In this document: piece by piece, positions 31,420 through 38,690 of the stretch
Position numbering within the stretch: position 1 is the first letter of the stretch
Layout of the letters: the number at the start of each line of letters is the position of its first letter
Origin: Enterococcus canintestini
GTDB lineage: Bacteria; Bacillota; Bacilli; Lactobacillales; Enterococcaceae
Length of the DNA: 64,000 bases
Direction: 5' to 3'
Assembly (NCBI RefSeq): GCF_001885735.1
Contig: NZ_JXKG01000002.1
Coordinates: 236,232 to 300,231 of the forward strand
The notes under the pieces: model-generated
What the model saw: only the letters and a program-made list of their open reading frames with translations
What the model was told of the DNA's origin: nothing
Databases searched by the model: none
Position numbers and translations under genes: made by a program

Positions 31420-33117
31420 TTGTTTTTGTAAACGGGTGACAATGTCTTCTTCTGGGGTAACATAATACGTTTTTTGATTTTCGTAAATAACATAGCCCGG
31501 CTTAGCACCATTTGGTTTTTTTATATATTTTACTTGAACCAAATCTACCGGTACTTGAGCGGAATGGCGATATTTCGAAAAATAAGCTGCAAGTTCAGCT
31601 GCTGCTAGAATAGTTTCTTCACTAGGATCGCTACTTTTAATAATAACGTGAGACCCGGGAATATTTTTGGTGTGTAACCAATAGTCAGTTTTACGAGCTG
31701 TTTTTAAAGTCAATTGATCATTTTGTAGGTTGTTTTTACCAACTAAAATAATCGTTCCATCGTCGGTAAGATACTGATCGGGTTGTGATTTTGACTGAGC
31801 TTTCTTACGTTTCGTCGTTTTTTTCAAATAGCCTTGTGCTACCAATTCTTCTTTGATTAAATCCAAATCCATTGGTCCGGCAATCTCAATTTGAGCCAAG
31901 ACAGATTCCAAGTAAGCAATTTCTGCTTTGGCTTCATCAATTTGTTGATAAATTAACTTAACGGCATTTTTTAATTTTTGATAACGATGAAAGTATTTTT
32001 GCGCGTTTTGATTAGGCGAAAGAGCAGGATTTAGTTTAATTTCAAGGGGGCGATCTTCCTCGTAGTAATTAGGTAAAACAACTTGATTAGCCCCTTTTGG
32101 TACTTCGTGTAAGAAGGTGGTTAAAAGTTCCCCTTTTTGGCGATACTCTTCTGCGTTTTCAGAGTCTTTAAGTGTTTTCAACCGCTTTTTTAACTTCGTT
32201 TGGTTACGGGTGAGTTCGTTTTCTACTTTTTTTAATAATTGGCCACCTTGTTGTTTGACGCGATCACGTTCAGCTTTATCTCCGTAAAAAGCATCTAATA
32301 GTTCATTTAAATTGGGATAATTAGTCTGGCTGATGGCATCTTTTATTAAATAGTTAAAAACAATTGGAGTAAAAAATTCTTTTGTTTCTGTAACCGTTAA
32401 AGTAGGTTTTATACGCTCTAACTCTTTAAAAAAATTACGCCAAGTCGCAACTTTTTCATTTGGATTTTTCTTTAAGCGAAAAGCGAGCTCTTGGGCAGTA
32501 TCAGCACCTAATCCTTGAAATTTTTGTTGCAATGCTTTGCCATTTAGCTGTGGTAGTTGGGATAGGGCATCAAAAAGAGCCACATCGTTTACGCTAAAAG
32601 GATTTAATAAATCTTGTTTAGGCGGGGCGATGTAAATGGCACCTGGTAAAATGGAACGATACGTATTTTGACTACTGCCAATATGTTTAATGGCATCTAA
32701 AATTTTTCCGTTGGCTTCATTTAATAATAAAATTGTACTGTGACGGCCCATTAACTCAACGACTAAAACAATGTTTTGCAAATCACCCAATTCGTCTCGT
32801 TTATTAAACGTAAAATGGACAACCCGATCGTTTTCTAATTGTTTTATTCCCGTTAAAATCGCACCATCCAAATACTTGCGTAACATCATCACAAAATTTG
32901 GTGGGGTTTCAGGATTTTGATATGCAATTTCAGTTAATTGAATTCTTGCATAACTGGGGTGAGCAGAAAGTAATAATTTATGATTGGTTCCTTTTGAACG
33001 AATTACTAAAATAATTTCGTTTTGATAAGGTTGGTGGATTTTTGAAATACGACCACCTATCAATGTTTCGGATAATTCCTTTGTAACTAAATGGGTAAAA
33101 ACACCATCAAAAGACAT
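31417..33117 (-). CDS. rqcH: Ribosome quality control protein RqcH (NFACT / fibronectin-binding family)
   Basis: Binds the 50S subunit with a stalled peptidyl-tRNA and adds a C-terminal alanine tail that marks the chain for degradation. It was formerly annotated as fibronectin-binding protein (FbpA/PavA). The 566-residue protein has NFACT-N (begins MSFDGVFTHLVTKEL), helical and coiled-coil middle domains (about 280-420), and NFACT-R near 445-555 with YWLHTKNIPGSHVIIKS. There is no signal peptide. It appears monocistronic, with its own terminator. Confidence 0.94.
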   Translation of the reverse strand: MSFDGVFTHLVTKELSETLIGGRISKIHQPYQNEIILVIRSKGTNHKLLLSAHPSYARIQLTEIAYQNPETPPNFVMMLRKYLDGAILTGIKQLENDRVVHFTFNKRDELGDLQNIVLVVELMGRHSTILLLNEANGKILDAIKHIGSSQNTYRSILPGAIYIAPPKQDLLNPFSVNDVALFDALSQLPQLNGKALQQKFQGLGADTAQELAFRLKKNPNEKVATWRNFFKELERIKPTLTVTETKEFFTPIVFNYLIKDAISQTNYPNLNELLDAFYGDKAERDRVKQQGGQLLKKVENELTRNQTKLKKRLKTLKDSENAEEYRQKGELLTTFLHEVPKGANQVVLPNYYEEDRPLEIKLNPALSPNQNAQKYFHRYQKLKNAVKLIYQQIDEAKAEIAYLESVLAQIEIAGPMDLDLIKEELVAQGYLKKTTKRKKAQSKSQPDQYLTDDGTIILVGKNNLQNDQLTLKTARKTDYWLHTKNIPGSHVIIKSSDPSEETILAAAELAAYFSKYRHSAQVPVDLVQVKYIKKPNGAKPGYVIYENQKTYYVTPEEDIVTRLQKQ

Positions 33118-33164
33118 GATGTAACCTTCTTTCTTGCAAGAGTAATATTATTATAGCAGATAAA

Positions 33165-33194
33165 AGCCAGATTCTTACTTAACAGAATCTGGCT
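33165..33194 (-). terminator. Terminator downstream of the DUF1622 gene
   Basis: AGCCAGATTCT (33165-33175) and AGAATCTGGCT (33184-33194) are perfect complements. Read on the minus strand the hairpin is followed by TTTTA. It separates this gene from rqcH. Confidence 0.8.
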
Positions 33195-33219
33195 AAGTTG
33201 GTAAATGTACTAACAAAAA

Positions 33220-33621
33220 TTATTTGTTTTTAGCATTTATTTTTTCCATCGTTTCCTCGTTATCTAATGCGTCTTGAATTTCACGATGTAAGAAATAAGA
33301 AATAACTGTGCGAATGATAACAACTGCTGCTAAACGCAAAATATCAGCGGGAGTCGGATTAACAATAGATTCAATAATGTCAGCAGCAATTAAAATTTCT
33401 AGACTGAGTAAAACATAACTACCTAAAAAATTACGAATAAAGTTATTATGACGGGCAGCTTCGACGTGATTGGCATGTGAACATTCAGCGCGGATAAAGT
33501 CATAACCGGCAATGGCAACACCCCAAACCAAGACGATAATTGACAAGAAGTTAAGAAAAACAATAATAACATCAAAAAAAGGCGTGGCGATATTCATAAT
33601 CATATGTCCCAAGTTCTCCAT
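33220..33621 (-). CDS. DUF1622 family membrane protein
   Basis: A 133-residue protein with three hydrophobic helices (about residues 12-35, 60-78 and 85-105) and a charged C-terminus. The pattern fits DUF1622, a family of small inner-membrane proteins with no settled function. The start at 33621 is fixed by AAGGAGG ahead of ATGGAGAAC on the minus strand. Upstream in-frame codons lack a site. It is divergent from the following gene. Confidence 0.82.
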   Translation of the reverse strand: MENLGHMIMNIATPFFDVIIVFLNFLSIIVLVWGVAIAGYDFIRAECSHANHVEAARHNNFIRNFLGSYVLLSLEILIAADIIESIVNPTPADILRLAAVVIIRTVISYFLHREIQDALDNEETMEKINAKNK

Positions 33622-33642
33622 TTGACGCCTCCTTATATTCAT

Positions 33643-33670
33643 TAAAGTACTATCACTATTATGATAGCGA
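33643..33670. promoter_or_regulatory. Palindromic element upstream of the DUF1622 gene
   Basis: CTATCA (33650-33655) and TGATAG (33662-33667) form an inverted repeat. The adjoining TAAAGTACTATC (33643-33654) recurs exactly at 48293-48304 next to another promoter palindrome. It may be a repressor or activator site. Confidence 0.4.
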
Positions 33671-33804
33671 ATATTTAAAGAATTGCCAACTATCTTGACG
33701 ATAATAAACAATGATTGCTACTATAAAGACAGCAAGAAAAAATTAGTATCACTATTTTACAGCGGCAGTGTTATTTTTATTATTAATTTTTTAGGAGCAA
33801 ACCA

Positions 33805-34380
33805 ATGAAGATAATTCAATCCTTTTTTGCCAGTGTAAAGGCTGGTTTTTTACAAATATGGCACGATTTTGCCAATTGGGCAGAGGCAAATAAGCGCAAA
33901 GCACTTTTGACTGTTTTAGGACTCTTATTAGGGGTCACTCTTTTTTCGGCTTCGATGATAGTGGCAGTGGCCCATATTCGTCAAGCTGAGTATACGGAAC
34001 TTTTACTTCCTACGATTCAAAGTAAAAAAATTGAAATGTTGGATTATGGCAATGAAGAACAAGAAATCAAAGATTCAAAAGCGATTTCAGTTATGTTTTC
34101 TCCGCCTTATGGAGCAGAATACGAAAAGATAATGCGTACATTTTCCGGTAAAGAAGCACAAGAGATAAATCGTCAGTTTTATTATTACCCTTTAGTCTAT
34201 AATACAGAGAATGTAGCGCAAAAATACCAAATTGATCCTAGTAAAGTGACCTTCATTTTTTTTGAAAAAGGGATAGAAAAAAATCGTTTTGAAGTGGAAG
34301 AATTATCAAATTACACTGAAGAATTCATTCCAGAATTGAACCGCTTGCCAATGTGGAACATTAAAGATTTGGACGAGTGA
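33805..34380 (+). CDS. Membrane-anchored protein of unknown function, 191 residues
   Basis: I do not recognise this family. A single membrane helix lies at about residues 34-55 after a positively charged stretch (EANKRKA), so the remaining 135 residues are probably outside. The C-terminal region (YQIDPSKVTFIFFEKGIEKNRFE) has strand-like spacing loosely reminiscent of thioredoxin-fold accessory proteins, but no CxxC is present. TTAGGAG precedes the ATG. It stands alone between a divergent DUF1622 gene and the Trp leader. Confidence 0.72.
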   Translation: MKIIQSFFASVKAGFLQIWHDFANWAEANKRKALLTVLGLLLGVTLFSASMIVAVAHIRQAEYTELLLPTIQSKKIEMLDYGNEEQEIKDSKAISVMFSPPYGAEYEKIMRTFSGKEAQEINRQFYYYPLVYNTENVAQKYQIDPSKVTFIFFEKGIEKNRFEVEELSNYTEEFIPELNRLPMWNIKDLDE

Positions 34381-34414
34381 GTTGAACGAATTTTCTGAAA
34401 TATTTAAATGTTGC

Positions 34415-34443
34415 TTGACGCTTTAAATTTTCTACGGTATGCT
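34415..34443 (+). promoter_or_regulatory. Promoter of the Trp leader and trpXYZ
   Basis: TTGACG (34415-34420), a 17-base spacer, and TATGCT (34438-34443). The leader peptide starts about 28 bases after the expected transcription start. Confidence 0.75.
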
Positions 34444-34477
34444 TAATTACGACAAAAACAAAACGAGGTGAGCCATC

Positions 34478-34537
34478 ATGAAACTATTTACTACACAAAG
34501 AGAAACTGCATTTGCATGGCAATTTTGGCGTAGATAG
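34478..34537 (+). CDS. Tryptophan leader peptide, 19 residues
   Basis: A short open frame, MKLFTTQRETAFAWQFWRR, preceded by GAGGTGAG (34465-34472) at good spacing. Its Trp codons at positions 14 and 17 are close to the stop, and Trp is otherwise rare. The stop codon directly touches segment 1 of a five-segment alternating RNA structure. Together with the downstream transporter this indicates ribosome-stalling attenuation sensitive to Trp-tRNA charging. The peptide itself probably has no other role. The same architecture occurs at 37526-37582 with Tyr/Phe codons. Confidence 0.85.
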   Translation: MKLFTTQRETAFAWQFWRR

Positions 34538-34653
34538 TTGTATTGATGGATTTTTCCATAGATACAACTTTTTAGTGAACTCTAAAACTTGTATCTATGC
34601 TGGTAATAGTGAGATGATTCCGCATAGAGACAACCTCTATGCGGATTTTGTTT
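34537..34653 (+). promoter_or_regulatory. Five-segment attenuator of trpXYZ
   Basis: Segments: 1 (34537-34549), 2 (34556-34568), 3 (34589-34603), 4 (34620-34634) and 5 (34635-34644). Segments 2 and 3 share a perfect 11-bp complement (CATAGATACAA / TTGTATCTATG) with an inner TTTTAG/CTAAAA stem. Segment 1 pairs with 2. Segment 3 pairs with 4 almost as well (TTGTATCTATGCTGG against CCGCATAGAGACAA). Segments 4 and 5 form the terminator. The states 1:2 + 3:4 (read-through) and 2:3 + 4:5 (stop) are mutually exclusive. A ribosome at the stop codon would cover segment 1 and favour termination, while a stall at Trp codons would leave it free. Confidence 0.8.
34620..34653 (+). terminator. Attenuator terminator of trpXYZ (segments 4:5)
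   Basis: CCGCATAGAG (34620-34629), loop ACAAC, CTCTATGCGG (34635-34644), then ATTTTGTTT. A perfect 10-bp stem. Confidence 0.88.
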
Positions 34654-34655
34654 AA

Positions 34656-34692
34656 AAGCAATTTCCTTAAGGTAGAGGAAATTGCTTTTTTT
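34656..34692 (+). terminator. Second terminator in the trpXYZ leader
   Basis: AAGCAATTTCC (34656-34666) and GGAAATTGCTT (34677-34687) form a perfect 11-bp stem followed by a T-run to 34692. It lies between the attenuator and trpX and has no obvious antiterminator. Confidence 0.9.
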
Positions 34693-34732
34693 CATCTCAA
34701 AAAACATTAAATATATTTAGGAGGAAATAATA

Positions 34733-35773
34733 ATGAAAAATAAAGGGTTAGTATACACAGTTATCGCATTAGCAGTAGTTTTAGTAGGGTTTTTAGGCTT
34801 TCAACTTTTAACAGGGGCAAAAGATGATGCTAATAACGATATCCCGGCTGTAAAAGAGAAGATCCATACTGTTGGTGTTTTGCAATTTGTTAGTCATCCT
34901 GCTTTAGATCAAATCTATGCCGGTGTCAAAGAAGGGCTAAAAGAGGCGGGCTATGAAGAAGGAAAAAATTTGAAAATTAATTTTCAAAATGGTCAAGCTG
35001 ATCAAAGTAAACTAGATACAATGAGCAAACAATTAATTAATGACAATGCAGATGTTTTAGTTGGGATTGCTACACCTGCCGCCCAAGCATTAGCAAATGC
35101 TACGACTAGTATTCCAATTGTATTAGGTGCAGTCACTGATCCAGAAGGGGCGGGACTTGTGGCCAGTAATGAACAACCTGGAGGTAATATTACTGGTGTT
35201 TCAGATCAACCACCTGTTGCTTCGATTATTGAATTAGCGCATAAATTATTACCTGAAGCTAAAAAAGTGGGTCTTTTATATTCTTCATCTGAAATGAATT
35301 CTAAATTTCAAACAAATCAAGCAGAAGCGGCTGCAAAAAAACTTGGTTTAGCTGTAGAAAGAAAAGCAGTTTCTTCAACCAACGAAGTAGCACAAGCGGT
35401 ACAAGTTTTATCACAATCAGTTGATTTTATCTTTATTCCAAATGACAATACCGTCGCTAACGCAATGGAAACAGTCAGTCAAGAAGCAGACAAAAACAAT
35501 GTACCAGTTTTTCCTTCTGTTGATACTATGGTGGAACAAGGTGGTTTAGCAACTATTGGTATTAACCAAAAAGAGTTAGGGGTTAAAACTGGTGAGATGG
35601 TCGCTGCGATTTTAGCTGGCAAATCAAAACCCGCTGATACACCGGTTTATACATTTACTAATGGCGATACGATTGTAAATGAAGAACAGCTAGCGAGATT
35701 TGGCCTAACTTTACCAGCTGATTTAAAAGATAGTGCCAAATTAGTCAAGACAGTTAAAGGAGATACGGAATAA
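34733..35773 (+). CDS. trpX: Tryptophan ABC transporter substrate-binding protein (TrpX-like)
   Basis: Extracellular solute receptor of an amino acid ABC importer. The 346-residue protein belongs to the TrpX/YckB-like type I periplasmic-binding fold (GVLQFVSHPALDQIYAGVKEG at about residue 50, described here in two parts: GVLQFVSHPALDQ and IYAGVKEGLKEAG). The N-terminal hydrophobic segment at residues 7-26 has no lipobox Cys, so the protein seems to be held by an uncleaved anchor rather than lipid-modified. AGGAGG precedes the start. The Trp-rich leader upstream supports tryptophan as substrate. By sequence alone the family also includes other substrates. Confidence 0.85.
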   Translation: MKNKGLVYTVIALAVVLVGFLGFQLLTGAKDDANNDIPAVKEKIHTVGVLQFVSHPALDQIYAGVKEGLKEAGYEEGKNLKINFQNGQADQSKLDTMSKQLINDNADVLVGIATPAAQALANATTSIPIVLGAVTDPEGAGLVASNEQPGGNITGVSDQPPVASIIELAHKLLPEAKKVGLLYSSSEMNSKFQTNQAEAAAKKLGLAVERKAVSSTNEVAQAVQVLSQSVDFIFIPNDNTVANAMETVSQEADKNNVPVFPSVDTMVEQGGLATIGINQKELGVKTGEMVAAILAGKSKPADTPVYTFTNGDTIVNEEQLARFGLTLPADLKDSAKLVKTVKGDTE

Positions 35774-35774
35774 A

Positions 35775-36656
35775 ATGGTCATTTCAACTATCGGACAGGG
35801 GTTACTATGGTCTTTATTGGGAATTGGTATTTATTTAACTTATCGCATTTTAAATTTTCCTGATATGACTACAGAAGGAACTTTTCCTTTAGGCGGAGCT
35901 GTTTGTGTAACAGCAATCACCAGTGGTGTTTCGCCCTTGTTGGCGACATTATTAGGAATTTTAGCCGGAATGGCGGCTGGTTTTGTAACGGGGATTTTAT
36001 TTACAAAAGGCAAAATTCCCGTGATTTTAGCCGGTATCTTGGTGATGTCAGGTCTTAACTCTGTGATTTTATTTGTTATGAAAAGCCCCAATAAAGGCTT
36101 GCGTAATTTTCCGCGCATTCAGACTGTTTTCACCAATTTAAACTTACCAAATTATTTTGATATCGTTATTCTCGGCTTAATCGCTGTAATTCTTACAATA
36201 CTTTTCGTGCTCTTTTTCATCAATACAGACTTAGGACAGGCTTATATTGCAACTGGTGATAACGAAGTGATGGCCCGCTCTTTAGGAATTAAAACCGACC
36301 GCATGAAAATCTTAGGCTTAACTGTTTCAAATGGTGTGATCGCACTTTCTGGTGCCTTAATTTCTCAAAATGACGGCTACGCTGATGTTTCAAAGGGAAC
36401 TGGTGTAATTGTTATTGGACTGGCATCCATTATTATTGGTGAAGTTTTATTTGGCGAGTTAGCCTTTTTAGAACGTTTGGTGGCTGTTGTTGTAGGTAGT
36501 ATTCTTTACCAAGCTATTATTACATTAATTATTTACTTGGGCTTTGATACTACTTACCTGAAAATTTTCTCCTCTGCCATTTTAGCCATTTGTTTAATGA
36601 TTCCAACGTTAAAAGAAAAACTAAATTTAAAAACAGGGTTGGAAAAGGAGGCCTAG
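35775..36656 (+). CDS. trpY: Tryptophan ABC transporter permease (TrpY-like)
   Basis: A 293-residue integral membrane permease with about eight hydrophobic segments, of the branched-chain/BMP-type permease superfamily. The PDMTTEGTFPLGGAV segment near residue 30 and GDNEVMARSLGI near 165 are typical of the TrpY group. It starts one base after trpX and ends 3 bases before trpZ. It forms the channel of the importer. Confidence 0.87.
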   Translation: MVISTIGQGLLWSLLGIGIYLTYRILNFPDMTTEGTFPLGGAVCVTAITSGVSPLLATLLGILAGMAAGFVTGILFTKGKIPVILAGILVMSGLNSVILFVMKSPNKGLRNFPRIQTVFTNLNLPNYFDIVILGLIAVILTILFVLFFINTDLGQAYIATGDNEVMARSLGIKTDRMKILGLTVSNGVIALSGALISQNDGYADVSKGTGVIVIGLASIIIGEVLFGELAFLERLVAVVVGSILYQAIITLIIYLGFDTTYLKIFSSAILAICLMIPTLKEKLNLKTGLEKEA

Positions 36657-36659
36657 CCG

Positions 36660-37424
36660 GTGAGTGTCTTAACAATAAAAAAAGCAGTAAAAAAAATTAA
36701 AAATGGCGTAAATGATGAACGCGTAATCCTAAATAATGTCAATTTGACTTTGAATCCTGGCGATTTTGTTACAATTGTAGGCGGCAATGGTGCGGGGAAA
36801 AGTACACTGTTTAACACCGTAACTGGCACTCTCTCACTTAGTAGCGGCCAAGTTTTTTTAGACGACGAAAATGTTACCAACTTTGGTGAAGAAAAAAGAG
36901 CAAAATACTTAGGACGAGTCTTTCAAGATCCCAAAATGGGGACTGCTCCGCGAATGACAGTAGCTGAAAATTTGCTTTTAGCTGAAAGAAGAGGACAAAA
37001 GAGAAAATTACGTCCCCGGAAATTAAATGAACGAAAAGAAGCTTTTAAAATTTTGTGTGCAAAAGTTGGTAACGGCCTAGAAGAGCATTTAGATACCCCT
37101 ACAGGACACTTATCTGGCGGACAAAGACAAGCACTAAGTCTTTTAATGGCTACGATTGAAAGACCGGAACTTTTATTATTAGATGAACACACAGCTGCTT
37201 TAGATCCTAAGACTTCTAAAAATATCATGGCGTTAACAAATGATTTAGTAAAAGAAAATAATTTGACTTGTATGATGATCACCCATCAAATGGAAGATGC
37301 CTTAAAATACGGTAATCGGTTGTTACTTTTGAAAAAAGGTGAGATTGTTAAAGATTTAAATCAGCAGCAAAAAGCTAAACTTACTTTAGCTGAATTATTG
37401 CTCTTCTTTGAAGAAGAATTGTGA
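36660..37424 (+). CDS. trpZ: Tryptophan ABC transporter ATP-binding protein (TrpZ-like)
   Basis: ATPase of the importer, 254 residues. Walker A GGNGAGKST is near residue 41, signature LSGGQRQALS near 148, Walker B LLLLDEHTAALD near 168, and the switch His is in MITHQMED near 205. The start is GTG at 36660 with AAGGAGG (36645-36651) at suitable spacing. No terminator is seen between its stop and the promoter of the Tyr/Phe leader. Confidence 0.9.
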   Translation: MSVLTIKKAVKKIKNGVNDERVILNNVNLTLNPGDFVTIVGGNGAGKSTLFNTVTGTLSLSSGQVFLDDENVTNFGEEKRAKYLGRVFQDPKMGTAPRMTVAENLLLAERRGQKRKLRPRKLNERKEAFKILCAKVGNGLEEHLDTPTGHLSGGQRQALSLLMATIERPELLLLDEHTAALDPKTSKNIMALTNDLVKENNLTCMMITHQMEDALKYGNRLLLLKKGEIVKDLNQQQKAKLTLAELLLFFEEEL

Positions 37425-37462
37425 AAACAAATGAAATAATTTGCAGCTTTTACAAAAACTTA

Positions 37463-37491
37463 TTGACAGTCTGATCAATACAATCTATACT
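37463..37491 (+). promoter_or_regulatory. Promoter of the aro operon leader
   Basis: TTGACA (37463-37468), a 17-base spacer, and TATACT (37486-37491). A near-consensus sigma-A promoter 35 bases before the leader peptide start. Confidence 0.9.
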
Positions 37492-37525
37492 TAACACCAT
37501 CTTACTCAGTTCGGAGGACTTTTTT

Positions 37526-37582
37526 ATGTTAGAAAAAAGCAGACCACAACTGAATAATTATTACTTTAGCTATTTTAGATAG
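37526..37582 (+). CDS. Tyrosine/phenylalanine leader peptide, 18 residues
   Basis: MLEKSRPQLNNYYFSYFR, preceded by GGAGGA (37513-37518). Five of the last seven residues are Tyr or Phe (YYFSYF, then Arg and stop), matching the products of the operon that follows. The last codon plus stop, AGATAG, and the adjoining TTTGTATT are shared with the Trp leader at 34532-34543, so the two leaders look homologous. It is predicted to couple translation speed at Tyr/Phe codons to the downstream attenuator. Confidence 0.87.
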   Translation: MLEKSRPQLNNYYFSYFR

Positions 37583-37696
37583 TTTGTATTCATGAAAACA
37601 TGGATACAAACCAACTCGTTTGTATCTATGATGGCTAAGGGATTTTGTAATGACTTTACAGCCACGTAGATCAAGAATCTATAGTGGCTCTTTTTA
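37583..37696 (+). promoter_or_regulatory. Five-segment attenuator of the aro operon
   Basis: Segment 1 TTTGTATTCATG (37583-37594) pairs over 12 bases with segment 2 CATGGATACAAA (37599-37610). Segment 2 pairs over 12 bases with segment 3 TTTGTATCTATG (37619-37630). The extended segment 3 (to 37636, ending ATGGCT) pairs with segment 4 AGCCACGTAGAT (37660-37671). Segment 4 also pairs with segment 5 (37677-37689) to make the terminator. The layout is identical to that before trpXYZ, including the stop codon abutting segment 1. Confidence 0.82.
37660..37696 (+). terminator. Attenuator terminator of the aro operon (segments 4:5)
   Basis: AGCCAC-G-TAGAT (37660-37671) and ATCTA-TA-GTGGCT (37677-37689) with a small internal bulge, followed by CTTTTTATT. 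Confidence 0.85.
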
Positions 37697-37727
37697 TTCC
37701 CAGCGGAAAAAATATTTTTCCTATTAG

Positions 37728-37770
37728 GTGTTCACTGTAGATTGTTGTATCTTAGGTGAACACTTTTTTT
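37728..37770 (+). terminator. Second terminator in the aro leader
   Basis: GTGTTCAC (37728-37735) pairs with GTGAACAC (37756-37763), then seven T. The loop contains TTGTATCT (37746-37753), the same octamer found in attenuator segment 3, which could link this hairpin to the upstream switch. Confidence 0.82.
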
Positions 37771-37807
37771 GTACCCATAGGCTGCTAATATTTGAGGGGT
37801 GAGTAAA

Positions 37808-38674
37808 ATGGAAGTTACAGGTTATACCCGTCTAGCAGGTTTAATTGCCAAGCCTGCTAAACATAGTATTTCACCGTTAATGCATAACGCTGCTTTTAAA
37901 GCAAATAACATTGATGCGGTCTATTTAGCTTTTGAGATAGAAAAAGAGCAATTAGCGGCGATGATGAAAAGTATTACCGCACTTAACATGATCGGGGTAA
38001 ATGTTTCAATGCCTTATAAAAGAGCGGTGCTACCTTATCTAGATGAATTAAGTGAAGCTGCAACATTAACTGGTGCAGTCAATACTGTTCTACCGCAAAA
38101 AGATGGTCGCTTAGTTGGACACAATACAGACGGTAGTGGATTTATGCGAAGTTTAGTTGATAGTAAGATAGCTATTATTGGTGAAGAAATAACTGTCATT
38201 GGTACTGGTGGTGCGGCTACTGCAATTTGTGTTCAAGCTGCTTTAGACGGAGTAAAAAAAATAAACGTCTTTAATCGGCAAGGTAAATTTTTTTATCAGA
38301 AACAGCAAAAAATTAATGAGATTGAAAAAAAGACACAGTGTAAATTATCTTTAACAGATTTAGCGGATGTTAAAGCTGTCAATAAAGCGCTCAGAAATAG
38401 CAAATTATTAGTAAATGCAACAGATGTCGGAATGAAACCTAATGAAGCTCAAACACCAATTCAAGATTTCAGTGCATTGCATAATGATTTAGCTGTATAT
38501 GATGTAATTTATAATCCACGAAAAACGAAATTAATCCAAATTGCTAATGAAAAAGGATTAAAAACTGTCAATGGTTTAGGTATGTTGCTCTATCAAGGTG
38601 CTTATGCTTTTGAATTATGGACAGGTAAAAAAATGCCATTAGAAATCGTTAAGCCACTTGTGGCTAACAGTTAA
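37808..38674 (+). CDS. aroE: Shikimate dehydrogenase
   Basis: Reduces 3-dehydroshikimate to shikimate with NADPH. The 288-residue protein has the substrate motif [10 protein letters not shown] near residue 15, the catalytic Lys in [15 protein letters not shown] near 65, the NADP loop [10 protein letters not shown] near 129, and [11 protein letters not shown] near 256. The ATG at 37808 has GAGGGGTGAG upstream. A GTG three codons earlier is less well placed. First gene of the aromatic operon. Confidence 0.94.
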   Translation: MEVTGYTRLAGLIAKPAKHSISPLMHNAAFKANNIDAVYLAFEIEKEQLAAMMKSITALNMIGVNVSMPYKRAVLPYLDELSEAATLTGAVNTVLPQKDGRLVGHNTDGSGFMRSLVDSKIAIIGEEITVIGTGGAATAICVQAALDGVKKINVFNRQGKFFYQKQQKINEIEKKTQCKLSLTDLADVKAVNKALRNSKLLVNATDVGMKPNEAQTPIQDFSALHNDLAVYDVIYNPRKTKLIQIANEKGLKTVNGLGMLLYQGAYAFELWTGKKMPLEIVKPLVANS

Positions 38675-38690
38675 AAAGGAGAATATGAAA

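Noticed and set aside
34733..37424. Annotation of the importer as a sugar or nucleoside (BMP-type) transporter
   Set aside because: The fold is shared, but the Trp-codon leader and the TrpX-like sequence favour tryptophan.
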